Counted from the first letter of the stretch, positions 16,650 to 25,011 are shown. The stretch is 64,000 nucleotides of DNA from Chitinimonas taiwanensis DSM 18899 (GCF_900119825.1 NZ_FPKR01000003.1:248001-312000); one strand, 5' to 3'. The notes: generated from the sequence alone by a model not told the origin. A program made the numbers and translations.

Positions 16650-16667
16650 AACATTTGATCAAATGTT
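16650..16667. promoter_or_regulatory. GntR operator-like perfect palindrome, copy 3
   Basis: AACATTTGATCAAATGTT is a perfect 18-base palindrome 41 bases before the GntR start codon, in the gap shared with the divergent glutamine synthetase operon. Probably the autoregulatory site. Confidence 0.65.
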
Positions 16668-16707
16668 CGGTATCATCCCACCATCCCTAACGGCATGTGG
16701 AAGCGCC

Positions 16708-17358
16708 ATGAAGACCACCGGCAGTGCGACCTTGCAGGACGAGACCTACCAGACCATCAAGCAGTGGCTGTCGGTGGGCAAATTCCTGCCCGGTGAGCGG
16801 CTGAAGATCAAGGCGCTGGCGACCGAGCTGGCCGTGAGCGAAATGCCGGTACGTTCCGCATTGCAGAGGCTGGCGGCCGAAGGGGCACTACAGAACGTAC
16901 CCAACTGCGGCGTAACCGTGCCACGTCTTAGCCGCAGCCAGTTCAACGACATCCTGCAAAACCGCCTGCTGCTGGAAGGCGAAGCGGCCGAGCGCGGCGC
17001 GCAGAACCTCAGCGAGGCCGAGCGGGCCGAGCTGATTGACTTGAGTGAGCGGATGGCCGTGGCGATTGCCGGCCAGGATGTAAAGGCCTATCTGGATGCC
17101 AACGAGCGCTTTCACCTTGTGCTCTACCAGGCCAGCGGCTCCCCGCTCTTGCTGCAGCTGATCGAGACGGTATGGCTGCAGGTGGGGCCGATCTCGAACC
17201 AGCTGCATGGCGACCCGCATGTGTGGGCGCAGATGAACGATGCGCATGCCGAGGTGCTGCAGGCCTTGCAACGGCGTGATGCGGCCGGTGTGCGGCGCGG
17301 TATCGAGCGTGATCTGTTCTGCGCCGGCCAGTATCTGCGCACCTTGTGCAGTGCTTAG
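16708..17358 (+). CDS. GntR-family transcriptional regulator (FadR/FCD subfamily)
   Basis: 216 residues from the ATG at 16708, preceded by TGGAAG. The N-terminal winged helix contains PGERLKIKALATELAVSEMPVRSALQRLAAEGAL. The C-terminal FCD ligand domain has the helical NRLLLEGEAAERGAQ, then NERFHLVLYQASG and the late MNDAHAEVLQAL. It is divergent from the glutamine synthetase/aminotransferase operon, and the gap holds three copies of an operator-like palindrome, so it most likely represses that operon and itself until an amine or amino acid is present. Confidence 0.88.
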   Translation: MKTTGSATLQDETYQTIKQWLSVGKFLPGERLKIKALATELAVSEMPVRSALQRLAAEGALQNVPNCGVTVPRLSRSQFNDILQNRLLLEGEAAERGAQNLSEAERAELIDLSERMAVAIAGQDVKAYLDANERFHLVLYQASGSPLLLQLIETVWLQVGPISNQLHGDPHVWAQMNDAHAEVLQALQRRDAAGVRRGIERDLFCAGQYLRTLCSA

Positions 17359-17379
17359 CCGGGCTCGGTTGAAGGCGGC

Positions 17380-18816
17380 TCAGGTTGTTTCCGCCAGCTC
17401 GTCGAGCAGGCTGTAGGCGAGCCGGCCGATCAGGCGCAGGCCTTCCTCGATCTGCGCGGTGAGCGCAAAGCCGGCATTCAGGCGCAGGCAGTTATTGAAG
17501 CTGCTGCCCAGGCTGAACAGCGCACCTGGGGCGAAGCTCTGTCCCTGGCAGCGCGCACGGCGCTGCAGCTCAGTGGCATCCAGCTCGCGTGGCAGTTCCA
17601 GCCAGAGCAGAAAGCCGCCCTCGCCGCAGGCCACGCGCGTGCCGGGCGGGAAGTGTGCATACACGGCGCGGCGGTAGGCCTGCATATTCGCGGCCAGCTG
17701 GCTGCGCAGACGGCGTAGCGAGCGTTCGAACTGCCCGCTGGCCAGCATGCCGCTCAGTGCGTGCTGGATCAGGGCCGGAATCGGCTCGCCATGTACGGTG
17801 CGGCTGGCTGCCAGGGTCAGGCGCTGCCGGCCGGCGGCGATATAGCCGACATTGAAACCGGGGCTGATCACCGCGCTGAAGTCGCTGCAGTAAAGAATAT
17901 TGTCGTGCCGGTCCCAGGCCTTGACCGGCTTGGGGCGCTGGCCGTTATGGGCGAGCTCACCAAAGGTATCGACCTCGATCAGCGGCACGCCCAAGCGCTG
18001 GGCCAGCTCGGCCAGGCGCGCCTTGTCCGCATCGCTGAGCAGGCTGCCGGTGGGGCTGGGGAAGTTCACATTCACGATGCAGGCCGCCACCCGGTTATGG
18101 CGCAGCGCAAAGTCGAGCGCATCGAGCGACAGGCCGTTGCATGGGTGGGCAGGAATCTCGAGTACCTGCAGGCCATGCCCTTCCAGCATCTCCAGCGTGC
18201 GCAGCGGGCCGGGCGTGGCAATCGCCACCACATCGCCGGGCCGGGTCAGCACGCGCAGGCACAGGTCGAGCGCCTCGGTATCACCATGGGTGAGCACGAT
18301 CTCGTCCGGGTGGAAATCGCAGCCCAGCAGCAGCGAGCGGCGCGCAATCTGCTCGCGTAGCGGTGCATCGCCCTCGTAGGACGCGCGCAGCAGAATCTGC
18401 TCGTCGCGCTGCAAGGCCTGCACCAGCAGCTTGCGCAGCGCCTGGGTGGGCGCCAGCCCATCATCCAGTGCCGACATGCCCAGTGGCGTCTGACCACATT
18501 GATGGGCGAATTCGATGACCAGCTTGCGGTGGCCGGCCAGCGCAATCGGCTGCGGCAGGCCGGGTTCCGCACATTGCTCGGGCTGGGCAAACTGGCGCAG
18601 CGCGCTGCGCACGAAAAAGCCCAGCCGTGGCCGGGCTTCGATCAGGCCGGCATCCTCCAGCAGGTGCAGTGCATGGGTAACGGTGGCTGGGCTGGCGGTG
18701 TGCAGCTCGCACAGCTGGCGCACCGAGGGCAGCCGATCGCCCGGCTGCAGAATACCCTTGCGGATGCGGGCGCTCAGCGCATCGGCCAGCGCCTGGTAGC
18801 GGTTTGTTGCATGCAT
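17380..18816 (-). CDS. MocR-type regulator (GntR HTH plus aminotransferase fold) lacking the PLP lysine
   Basis: 478 residues from the ATG at 18816, chosen for GGAGAG six bases upstream. Residues about 3-73 form a GntR winged helix (PGDRLPSVRQLCELHTASPATVTHAL). The rest is a fold-type I aminotransferase domain: SYEGDAPLREQIARR, VLTHGDTEALDL, NVNFPSPTGSLLSD, and LIEVDTFGEL with the conserved Asp283. Where MocR proteins have the Schiff-base lysine (SFSK-x-x-x-P), this one has DFSAVISPG, so residue 315 is Ala. It may sense something without forming an internal aldimine. It is divergent from a 60-residue protein gene. Confidence 0.85.
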   Translation of the reverse strand: MHATNRYQALADALSARIRKGILQPGDRLPSVRQLCELHTASPATVTHALHLLEDAGLIEARPRLGFFVRSALRQFAQPEQCAEPGLPQPIALAGHRKLVIEFAHQCGQTPLGMSALDDGLAPTQALRKLLVQALQRDEQILLRASYEGDAPLREQIARRSLLLGCDFHPDEIVLTHGDTEALDLCLRVLTRPGDVVAIATPGPLRTLEMLEGHGLQVLEIPAHPCNGLSLDALDFALRHNRVAACIVNVNFPSPTGSLLSDADKARLAELAQRLGVPLIEVDTFGELAHNGQRPKPVKAWDRHDNILYCSDFSAVISPGFNVGYIAAGRQRLTLAASRTVHGEPIPALIQHALSGMLASGQFERSLRRLRSQLAANMQAYRRAVYAHFPPGTRVACGEGGFLLWLELPRELDATELQRRARCQGQSFAPGALFSLGSSFNNCLRLNAGFALTAQIEEGLRLIGRLAYSLLDELAETT

Positions 18817-19008
18817 GGCGGCTCTCCGTGTTGGACGCATGATACGGGCCGGCCGCTGCGCGGTATCGACACAGCAGGGCGCGACATCGATAGGCACAGT
18901 GCCAGAAAAACCTGTTCTGTCACCATGCAGATCGCTGAACCTTGCATCTAACCGGCACAGCGGCCCAAGCCTAGAGTAGCGCTACCCACTCAGGCTCAGG
19001 AGGCCAGC

Positions 19009-19191
19009 ATGTTCCAAGCGCTCTCTCACTATTTTCATCGCGTTGCCGTCGTACACGCGGCGCCCGCCTGCCGCGACTACAGCCTGTGCGCCTGCCCCGA
19101 GCAGACCTTCTGCCTGCAGGATGCACGCCCCGAACACCTGCGCGAGCAATGGCAGACCCGCCGCGCCGCGCTGCTCGGGCATGGCATCTAG
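19009..19191 (+). CDS. Small cysteine-rich protein of unknown function
   Basis: 60 residues. A strong AGGAGG lies six bases before the ATG, which is the main support. The centre has Cys-rich sequence (ACRDYSLCACPEQTFCL). There is no signal peptide or membrane helix. The gene is divergent from the MocR-type regulator across 192 bases, an arrangement in which MocR proteins commonly control the neighbour. Its stop codon overlaps the stop of the convergent glycosylase gene. I do not recognise the family. Confidence 0.55.
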   Translation: MFQALSHYFHRVAVVHAAPACRDYSLCACPEQTFCLQDARPEHLREQWQTRRAALLGHGI

Positions 19192-19688
19192 GCAGCGCTC
19201 AGGCTGGCGCGCAAGGCCTGCCAGACAGCCAGCTTCTGGCTCAGCGCCAGTGTGTGGGCGGGGCTGGAGGAGGGCAGGGTATGAATCGTGTAACGCGGTG
19301 CCAGCGCGCCGAGTTGGCGCAGGCCGATGGCGGCCGCCTTCTGGCCATTGAAGGCCAGCGCGCCCAGCGCCGGCAGCTCGGCCAGCAGGCCAGCCAGATC
19401 ATTGCCCTGCACGGCGCGGATATCGCTATCCAGGCTGCCGCTACGCTGCGCCTCGGCCACCACATCCCATAGGCCGATGCCGTGCGCGAGCAGCAGCGCC
19501 AGGCGCTCGGCATAGGGCAGGGCGGCCAGCTCCTGCCCGAGCACCCCGCCCAGCAGGCGCCAGAACTGGTTTTGCGGATGCGCATAGTAGCGCCCAGCCT
19601 GCAAGGACGCCTCGCCCGGCAGGCTGCCGAGAATCAGCAGGCGGGTGTCGGCATTCACGACGGGGGCAAAGCAGCGCTTGGTGAGCAT
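19188..19688 (-). CDS. DNA-deoxyinosine glycosylase (uracil-DNA glycosylase superfamily, family 6)
   Basis: 166 residues from the ATG at 19688. The superfamily motifs are those of the hypoxanthine-DNA glycosylase branch: LILGSLPGEASL (about residues 18-29), YYAHPQNQFWRLL (34-46), GLWDVV, LAFNGQKAA and the C-terminal LPSSSPAH loop. The enzyme removes deaminated adenine from DNA. It lies just upstream, in chromosome order, of dinB on the same strand, so two DNA-damage functions are neighbours, but the 96-base gap leaves co-transcription open. A GTG 51 bases upstream is an alternative start. Confidence 0.85.
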   Translation of the reverse strand: MLTKRCFAPVVNADTRLLILGSLPGEASLQAGRYYAHPQNQFWRLLGGVLGQELAALPYAERLALLLAHGIGLWDVVAEAQRSGSLDSDIRAVQGNDLAGLLAELPALGALAFNGQKAAAIGLRQLGALAPRYTIHTLPSSSPAHTLALSQKLAVWQALRASLSAA

Positions 19689-19784
19689 GGTGTGGCTAGG
19701 GCGGAGTGTGAACGGGGCGGCCAAGGCTAGGCCGAGCACGCTGCCAGCGTCAATCCGCCCAGGCTAAGGCAGGCAGCGGATGCG

Positions 19785-20879
19785 TCAGGGCTCGCCAGGC
19801 TCTGGTGCAAACAGATTGAGCTGGCGCGCGGCGCCAGGCGCCTCGTCCTCGTAGCGAAAACCCACGCCCAGCAAACGCACCGGGCGCTGGCGACGTTGCC
19901 AGCCTTCCTGCAGCAGCGCCTGCCAGATGCTGGCATCGGGCGCGCTGCTGATGCATTCCACCGTGGTATGGCTGAAATCGTCGAAGCGCAGCTTGACGAA
20001 GGCCTTGTGCGGTCGGCCCGCGTCGCGCGCCTTGCCTTGGCGCTGGTGCAGGTCGTCGATTAGCGCCTGCAGCTCGGTCCAGCAGGCGGCCAGGTCGGCC
20101 AGGTCGCGCACATAGGTGGTCTCCACCGACAGCGAACGGCGCGGCTGATCGTTGCTGACCGGGCGCTCGTCGATGCCGCGGCATAGCTCGAACAGGCGCT
20201 GGCCGAAGCGGCCGAAATGCTGGACCAGCTTCGCCAGCGGCCAGTCGCGCAAGTCGGCACAGGTCTGCGCACCCAGCTCATTGAGCTTGGCCGCCGTCAC
20301 CTTGCCCACACCGAACAGCTTGCCCACCGGCAGGGCGGCCACGAAGGCGTCGGCATCGCGCGGGCGCACCACGAACTGGCCATTCGGCTTGTTCCAGTCG
20401 CTGGCCACCTTGGCGATGAATTTATTCGCGGCAATGCCGGCCGAGGCGGTAATGCCCACCTCGGCCGCAATCCGCGCACGGATTTCTGCGGCAATGCGGC
20501 TGGCGCTGCCCTGGTGATGGGGCGAAGCGCTGACATCCAGATAGGCCTCATCCAGCGACAAGGGCTCGATCAGCGTGGCGTAATCGGCATAGATCGCATG
20601 AATCTGGCGCGACACGGCGCGATACACCTCGAAGCGTGGCGGCAGCAGCACCAGGGTCGGGCAGCGCTTGAGTGCCTGGCTGGAGGCCATGGCCGAGCGC
20701 ACCCCAAAGGCCCGTGCCGCGTAATTGCAGGTGGCCACTACCCCGCGCGACTCGGGCCGCCCACCTACCGCCACCGGCTTATCGCGCAGGCTGGGGTCGT
20801 CACGCATCTCGACCGAGGCATAGAAGCAGTCGCAGTCGATATGGATGATCTTGCGTTGAACAGGGGGCGTGGCCGCCAT
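19785..20879 (-). CDS. dinB: DNA polymerase IV
   Basis: 364 residues from the ATG at 20879. A Y-family translesion polymerase. Catalytic residues are visible: Asp15 in IIHIDCDCFYASVE, and Asp110-Glu111 in PLSLDEAYLDVS. The helix-hairpin-helix region VGKVTAAKLNELG and the little-finger domain follow. The C-terminus has QLNLFAPEPGEP, a match to the QLxLF beta-clamp-binding motif. No convincing LexA box of the CTGT-N8-ACAG type is seen upstream. The alternative start 60 bases earlier would add a basic extension not expected in the family. Confidence 0.93.
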   Translation of the reverse strand: MAATPPVQRKIIHIDCDCFYASVEMRDDPSLRDKPVAVGGRPESRGVVATCNYAARAFGVRSAMASSQALKRCPTLVLLPPRFEVYRAVSRQIHAIYADYATLIEPLSLDEAYLDVSASPHHQGSASRIAAEIRARIAAEVGITASAGIAANKFIAKVASDWNKPNGQFVVRPRDADAFVAALPVGKLFGVGKVTAAKLNELGAQTCADLRDWPLAKLVQHFGRFGQRLFELCRGIDERPVSNDQPRRSLSVETTYVRDLADLAACWTELQALIDDLHQRQGKARDAGRPHKAFVKLRFDDFSHTTVECISSAPDASIWQALLQEGWQRRQRPVRLLGVGFRYEDEAPGAARQLNLFAPEPGEP

Positions 20880-20971
20880 GGGCAGAAAACGAGGTCTGGT
20901 GAACGAACGTATTCTCGCGCGACCGGCGCGTATCGCCAAGCGGGGTAAGGTGAGAGGTGAGATGTGTCGCG

Positions 20972-21114
20972 CTGTCTACCCCACATAGCGGTGACTCAGC
21001 GGGCGATGAAGGCGGCCAGCACGGCGAGGCACAGCAGAATGGGCAGGCAGAACAGTACGAGCTCGATTTTCCGTCCTCGGCTAGCCGGTGTCGGCATCAG
21101 CATGAGAGCCAGTG
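20972..21114 (-). pseudogene. Diverged fragment of the small membrane protein gene, left of the RAYT element
   Basis: This stretch is about 90% identical over 143 bases to 21751-21893, the 3' end of the intact gene at 21775-22095, in the same orientation. The last 38 or so codons stay in frame and end at a TGA (20996-20998). Only about five conservative residue changes separate the two tails (e.g. PTPASRGRKIELVLFCLP here, PTPANRGRKIELALFCLP there). The 5' two thirds of this copy are missing, and the homology stops within two bases of the left REP. It looks like the remnant of a tandem paralogue broken by the RAYT element. Confidence 0.75.
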
Positions 21115-21115
21115 G

Positions 21116-21142
21116 GTAGGGTGGGCAACTTGTTGCCCACGC
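21116..21142 (+). repeat. Left REP of the RAYT element
   Basis: GTAGG followed by the hairpin GTGGGCAAC-TT-GTTGCCCAC (21121-21140) and GC. It is the exact reverse complement of the right copy. Confidence 0.85.
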
Positions 21143-21158
21143 AGCTATGCTCACCCGC

Positions 21159-21710
21159 ATGTCCTATTACCGCCGCGCCAATACGCCGGGCGCCAGCTAC
21201 TTTTTTACCGTGGTGACCTACCAGCGCCGCCATTTTCTTTGCGACAGCGATGTGCGCAGCGCCTTGCGCGAAGCGATTCAAGCCACCCGTATCCAGCAAC
21301 CATTCCGCATCGACGCCTGGGTGCTGCTGCCCGACCATCTGCATGCCATCTGGACCTTGCCACCCGGTGACGCCGACTTCGCCTCGCGCTGGGGCAAGAT
21401 CAAACGCTACGTCGCCTTACGTTGCGGCGAACGCCTGCATCAAACCGAGCGGATGAGCGCATCCAGGCACAAGCATCGGGAATCAACCCTCTGGCAACGC
21501 CGCTATTGGGAACATCAGATCCGCAATGAACAGGATATGGCGCATCACCTCGATTATCTGCATTTCAATCCGGTCAAACACGGTTTGACCGTGCAGGTAG
21601 CAGATTGGCCCTATTCTTCATTTCACCGTTATGTAAAAGCGGGAAAATATGCGCCGGATTGGGGTGGTGAGAGCCGGTTGAATGTGCCGGGTCAGCGATT
21701 TGGTGAGTGA
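21159..21710 (+). CDS. REP-associated tyrosine transposase
   Basis: 183 residues from the ATG at 21159; an ATG 12 bases upstream is an alternative. The Y1 HUH signature HLH is at residues 60-62 (LLPDHLHAIWTLP) and the nucleophile is probably Tyr133 in HHLDYLHFNPVKHGL, the pattern typical of RAYT proteins. SYYRRANTPGASYFFTVVTYQRR is the characteristic N-terminus. These enzymes nick REP hairpins and are thought to spread REPs. Such proteins are usually domesticated single-copy genes. The flanking REPs are intact, so the element could still be functional. Confidence 0.9.
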   Translation: MSYYRRANTPGASYFFTVVTYQRRHFLCDSDVRSALREAIQATRIQQPFRIDAWVLLPDHLHAIWTLPPGDADFASRWGKIKRYVALRCGERLHQTERMSASRHKHRESTLWQRRYWEHQIRNEQDMAHHLDYLHFNPVKHGLTVQVADWPYSSFHRYVKAGKYAPDWGGESRLNVPGQRFGE

Positions 21711-21714
21711 TCTT

Positions 21715-21741
21715 GCGTGGGCAACAAGTTGCCCACCCTAC
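21715..21741 (-). repeat. Right REP of the RAYT element
   Basis: The hairpin GTGGGCAAC-AA-GTTGCCCAC (21717-21736) followed by CCTAC. It is inverted relative to the left copy. Confidence 0.85.
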
Positions 21742-21774
21742 TTGGCTGCCCTGCCTACGCCACAAGGCTGTGAT

Positions 21775-22095
21775 TTAGCGGGCGATGAAGGCGGCCAGTA
21801 CGGTGAGGCAGAGCAGAATGGGCAGGCAGAAAAGTGCGAGCTCGATTTTTCGTCCTCGGTTAGCCGGTGTCGGTATTAGCAAGAGGGCCAGTGCGTTGAT
21901 GCCGGCTGCTGCAGCCAATAAAAGACCAACAATCATCAGCCAGACCAATCCATCGCCAATGCCCGAACCCACACAGGCCACATTCGCGCAGCCTCGATTG
22001 GCGCCTGACGAATTTCCCCACAGCGACCAGAGTGGCGCCAGCAGCAAGCAGAAATAAGACAGGCCGCGTAGCAAGCTGCCTAAATGTTCTCGCAT
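21775..22095 (-). CDS. Small integral membrane protein of unknown function
   Basis: 106 residues with three hydrophobic stretches: about residues 9-26, 48-76 (LVWLMIVGLLLAAAAGINALALLLI) and 85-105 (LALFCLPILLCLTVLAAFIAR). A short loop with two cysteines (RGCANVACVG) lies between the first two. AGGGAA precedes the ATG. It follows the MoxR gene by 68 bases on the same strand. The family is not recognised. Its 3' third is duplicated on the far side of the RAYT element. Confidence 0.65.
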   Translation of the reverse strand: MREHLGSLLRGLSYFCLLLAPLWSLWGNSSGANRGCANVACVGSGIGDGLVWLMIVGLLLAAAAGINALALLLIPTPANRGRKIELALFCLPILLCLTVLAAFIAR

Positions 22096-22163
22096 TCAGT
22101 GGTTCCCTGCGTTTTGTGGGCAGCTAGGTAGGTGGGAGCCCTGCTGCCCAACCACGTCCATGA

Positions 22164-23006
22164 TTAGCGATTGCGCACCATCTTCACCAATCGCTCGAAC
22201 AGATGCACATCCTGCTCATTCTTCAATAGCGCGCCGGTCATCGGTGGCAGGCCTTCGCCTTGTTTGAGTGCGCTGGGCGGTACTTGATCGGCCAGCAGCA
22301 GCTTCAACCAGTCGATCAGCTCGCTGGTGGATGGCTTCTTCTTCAGGCCGGGCATTTCGCGCAGCGCGTAGAACAGCTCGAGCGCTTCGGCCAGCAGCGC
22401 TTCGTGCAGCTTGGGGAAGTGCACGTCCACGATCTGGCGCATGGTGTCCTTGTCGGGGAAGCGGATGTAGTGGAAGAAGCAGCGGCGCAGGAAGGCGTCG
22501 GGCAGTTCCTTCTCGTTATTGCTGGTGATGATGATGATGGGACGATGGCGCGCCGTCACGGTCTGGCGCGTTTCGTACACATCAAAAGCCATGCGGTCGA
22601 GTTCGCGCAACAGGTCGTTGGGGAATTCGATATCGGCCTTGTCGATCTCGTCGATCAAGAGGATGGCGCGCTGCTCGCTTTCGAATGCCTCCCACAGCTT
22701 GCCGCGCACGATGTAGTTGGCGATATCGTTGACGCGCGGGTCGCCGAGCTGGCCATCGCGCAGGCGTGATACGGCATCGTATTCATACAGGCCCTGCTGG
22801 GCCTTGGTGGTGGACTTGATATGCCAGGAAATCAGCGGCGCATTCAGGCCGCGGGCGATTTCCTCGGCCAGCAGGGTCTTGCCGGTGCCCGGCTCGCCCT
22901 TGATCAAGAGCGGGCGCTGCAGGGTGATGGCGGCATTAACCGCCAGCAAGAGGTCAGGCGTGGCGATGTAGTGGTCGGTACTGGTGAAGCGAGTGGTCTG
23001 GCTCAT
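22164..23006 (-). CDS. MoxR-family AAA+ ATPase
   Basis: 280 residues. Walker A GEPGTGKT (about residues 37-44) and Walker B ILLIDEIDKAD (about 115-125) are intact, with sensor-1 IIITSNNEKELPDAFLRRC and the lid domain region typical of MoxR ATPases. These act as chaperones for metal-enzyme or complex maturation, normally with a VWA-domain partner. No VWA gene is adjacent here: the next gene on the strand is a small membrane protein and upstream is a chemoreceptor. The partner must be elsewhere. Confidence 0.88.
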   Translation of the reverse strand: MSQTTRFTSTDHYIATPDLLLAVNAAITLQRPLLIKGEPGTGKTLLAEEIARGLNAPLISWHIKSTTKAQQGLYEYDAVSRLRDGQLGDPRVNDIANYIVRGKLWEAFESEQRAILLIDEIDKADIEFPNDLLRELDRMAFDVYETRQTVTARHRPIIIITSNNEKELPDAFLRRCFFHYIRFPDKDTMRQIVDVHFPKLHEALLAEALELFYALREMPGLKKKPSTSELIDWLKLLLADQVPPSALKQGEGLPPMTGALLKNEQDVHLFERLVKMVRNR

Positions 23007-23049
23007 GGGGCATCCTTATCCGAATGCCCCAAGTTTACCCAAGCGGACG

Positions 23050-24855
23050 CTAGTCAGTCTTGGCCGCGAGCAGGGTGGCCGCGTCGAAGCCCAGCCGCAA
23101 CGCGCCCCAGTGCCGGCCGTTCACGAACAGCGGCAGGTCAAGCTCAGTCATGATCTCGCCGGTATCGCGCACATAGGTCTGCAGCAGAAAGCGTTGCTGA
23201 TTGGTGGCGGCGCGCAGGCCGGCTGGGTCGTTGAACAGGCGCTTGTCGCGGCTGTTGACCAGGTCGGTGGCGCGGTCGCCCGTTGGCGGTTTCGAATACC
23301 AGCTGTTGTGCGAGGGGCCATAGCCCTTGCTGTCCACCAGCAGGCTGAACTTGCCGCCCGGGGTGGCTTTCACCAGCGCGTCGTACTGGGGCTGGAATTC
23401 GCGCGCGAAGCGCTCGGTGTAGGCGGTCAGGAATTTCTGCGGGTCGGTGCTGGCGATAGGCTGGTAGCGCTGGTCGAAGACATCCAGCCCGCTGGCGGCC
23501 AGCTCGGTGATGCGCGCCTGCATCTGCTCGCGCTGCTTGAGCGCGCGACTGATCGCGGCATCGAGCGGGCCGTGGCCGAGCACGAAGCGGCCGGTCAGCT
23601 CCTGCACCGAATCGGCCACCCGGCTCAGATCGCGCGTGGCATTGGCCGAGCGCTGCATGCGTTCGTTGATGGCCAGGCTGTCGGCGTGGATATGCTCGAC
23701 ACGCTGGTTGATCTCGGCATTGTTCTGCGCGAAATCGTCCACATGCTTGGCGATCTCGGCCAGGCTGCGACTGGTGGTTTCGAAGTCGCTGACCAGCAGC
23801 GCGAAATGCTGCGAGGTACGCTCGACCACGCCGCGCGTATCGCGTGCGCTGTGGTTGATGGTCAGGGTCTGCGCATGGGTGGCGCTGACCTCGCCCAGCA
23901 TCGCATCGATATTGCTGGAGATATCGCTGGTGGCGCCGCGTACCTTCTCGGCCAGCTTGCGCACCTCGTCGGCCACCACGGCAAAGCCGCGCCCGGCCTC
24001 GCCAGCTCGCGCCGCCTCGATGGCGGCATTCAGGGCCAGCAGATTGGTCTGCTCGGCGATCTCGCGGATCAGCTCGGACACCTGCTTGATGCTGGCCGAG
24101 CGCTGGTTCAGGCCTTCCACCACGCTGCTGAAGGCACCGATCTCCTCGCCCATGCGATTGATCTGCTCGGTCACATCGTGCATCTCGCGGTAGCTGGCGC
24201 GTGCCAGTTCCAGGTTCTGCGCGGTGGTGGCAGCAATCTGCTGGGTCTCATGCGAGACCTCGCCAATGCGTCCAGTGGCCGACTGACTGGCGGCCATCAC
24301 CTGCTCGGCAAAGCGTGCCTGCTGTTCGGTGCTGGTGGTGGAGTCGGTAATGTTCTTCAAGGACTTGGCCGATTCGACCGCGATCTGCACGGTCAGCCCC
24401 TGCACGCTGGCGATGATCTCGCGCTGGCGGGCCAGGAAGCGGTTATAGGCCTGGGCCAGGTCGCGGATCTCGTCATAGGTGAGCGCGGGCAGATCGCGCG
24501 ACAGATCGCCCTCATTGCCGGACAGCTCATCTAGCGAGGCAATCATGCGTCGCAGCGGCAGCACGATCAGATGGCGGTAATACCAGACCATGAAGCCGAT
24601 AAAGGCCGCCGACAGCAGCGCCAGCAGGAGCACTGCACCGATCAGCGCATCCATCTGGGCGCTGAGCTCGGCCTGTAGCGCTGCATCCACCTTGGCCGCT
24701 TTCAGCGTGGCCAGCATGGCATCGCCGCTGGACAGAATCGGAATCAGTAGGGCCAGCTCGATCAGCACCAGCATGAACAGGCCGGCAAACTTGCGGGTCA
24801 GGGTATTGAAGACGGCTTTTTCAAGGCCGTCGTAGGCATTGCGCCAGGCGCTCAT
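23050..24855 (-). CDS. Methyl-accepting chemotaxis protein with a C-terminal sensor-like domain
   Basis: 601 residues. Two membrane helices (about 23-42 and 70-95) enclose only about 27 residues of periplasm, so there is no external sensor domain. A HAMP-like region follows, then the signalling hairpin with the conserved tip [40 protein letters not shown]. After the signalling domain comes a further ~130-residue domain (about 470-601) with [28 protein letters not shown] and the closing [11 protein letters not shown]. Motifs of this kind occur at the C-terminus of some chemoreceptors and look like a small cytoplasmic ligand-binding domain. It stands alone. Confidence 0.9.
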   Translation of the reverse strand: MSAWRNAYDGLEKAVFNTLTRKFAGLFMLVLIELALLIPILSSGDAMLATLKAAKVDAALQAELSAQMDALIGAVLLLALLSAAFIGFMVWYYRHLIVLPLRRMIASLDELSGNEGDLSRDLPALTYDEIRDLAQAYNRFLARQREIIASVQGLTVQIAVESAKSLKNITDSTTSTEQQARFAEQVMAASQSATGRIGEVSHETQQIAATTAQNLELARASYREMHDVTEQINRMGEEIGAFSSVVEGLNQRSASIKQVSELIREIAEQTNLLALNAAIEAARAGEAGRGFAVVADEVRKLAEKVRGATSDISSNIDAMLGEVSATHAQTLTINHSARDTRGVVERTSQHFALLVSDFETTSRSLAEIAKHVDDFAQNNAEINQRVEHIHADSLAINERMQRSANATRDLSRVADSVQELTGRFVLGHGPLDAAISRALKQREQMQARITELAASGLDVFDQRYQPIASTDPQKFLTAYTERFAREFQPQYDALVKATPGGKFSLLVDSKGYGPSHNSWYSKPPTGDRATDLVNSRDKRLFNDPAGLRAATNQQRFLLQTYVRDTGEIMTELDLPLFVNGRHWGALRLGFDAATLLAAKTD

Positions 24856-24974
24856 CGTCGTCTCCTCCAGCCCTGTCCTCCGTTAAGAAGTGGCCGGATT
24901 GTTATAGGAAGTGGCTGACCATAGCTTAGTCGGCCCCAGCATAGCCAATAATGACTTTAGATAAGGCTTATAAA

Positions 24975-25011
24975 GAAAATGGATCAGGCCCTGTTGTTAG
25001 GGGCTGATCCA
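24975..25011 (-). terminator. Terminator after the TerB-like gene
   Basis: Read on the minus strand, TGGATCAG / CTGATCCA with an inner GC stem is followed by ATTTTCTTT. It lies 46 bases past the TerB-like stop codon. Confidence 0.6.

Larger units (their letters stand above)
21116..21741 (+). mobile_element. REP-associated tyrosine transposase (RAYT) element with flanking inverted REPs
   Basis: A Y1 REP-associated transposase gene is bracketed by two copies of a 27-base REP in perfect inverted orientation (21116-21142 and 21715-21741). Each REP contains its own near-complete hairpin. The whole unit separates two copies of a 143-base sequence. Confidence 0.85.

Noticed and set aside
20880-20960. 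Possible LexA box before dinB
   Set aside because: GAACGAACGTATTC has only partial resemblance to any LexA consensus and no CTGT-N8-ACAG site is present.
22112-22156. Stem GGGCAGC / GCTGCCC between the MoxR and small membrane protein genes, first taken for a third REP
   Set aside because: It shares only a few bases with the RAYT REP and has a long loop. The resemblance is too weak to call.
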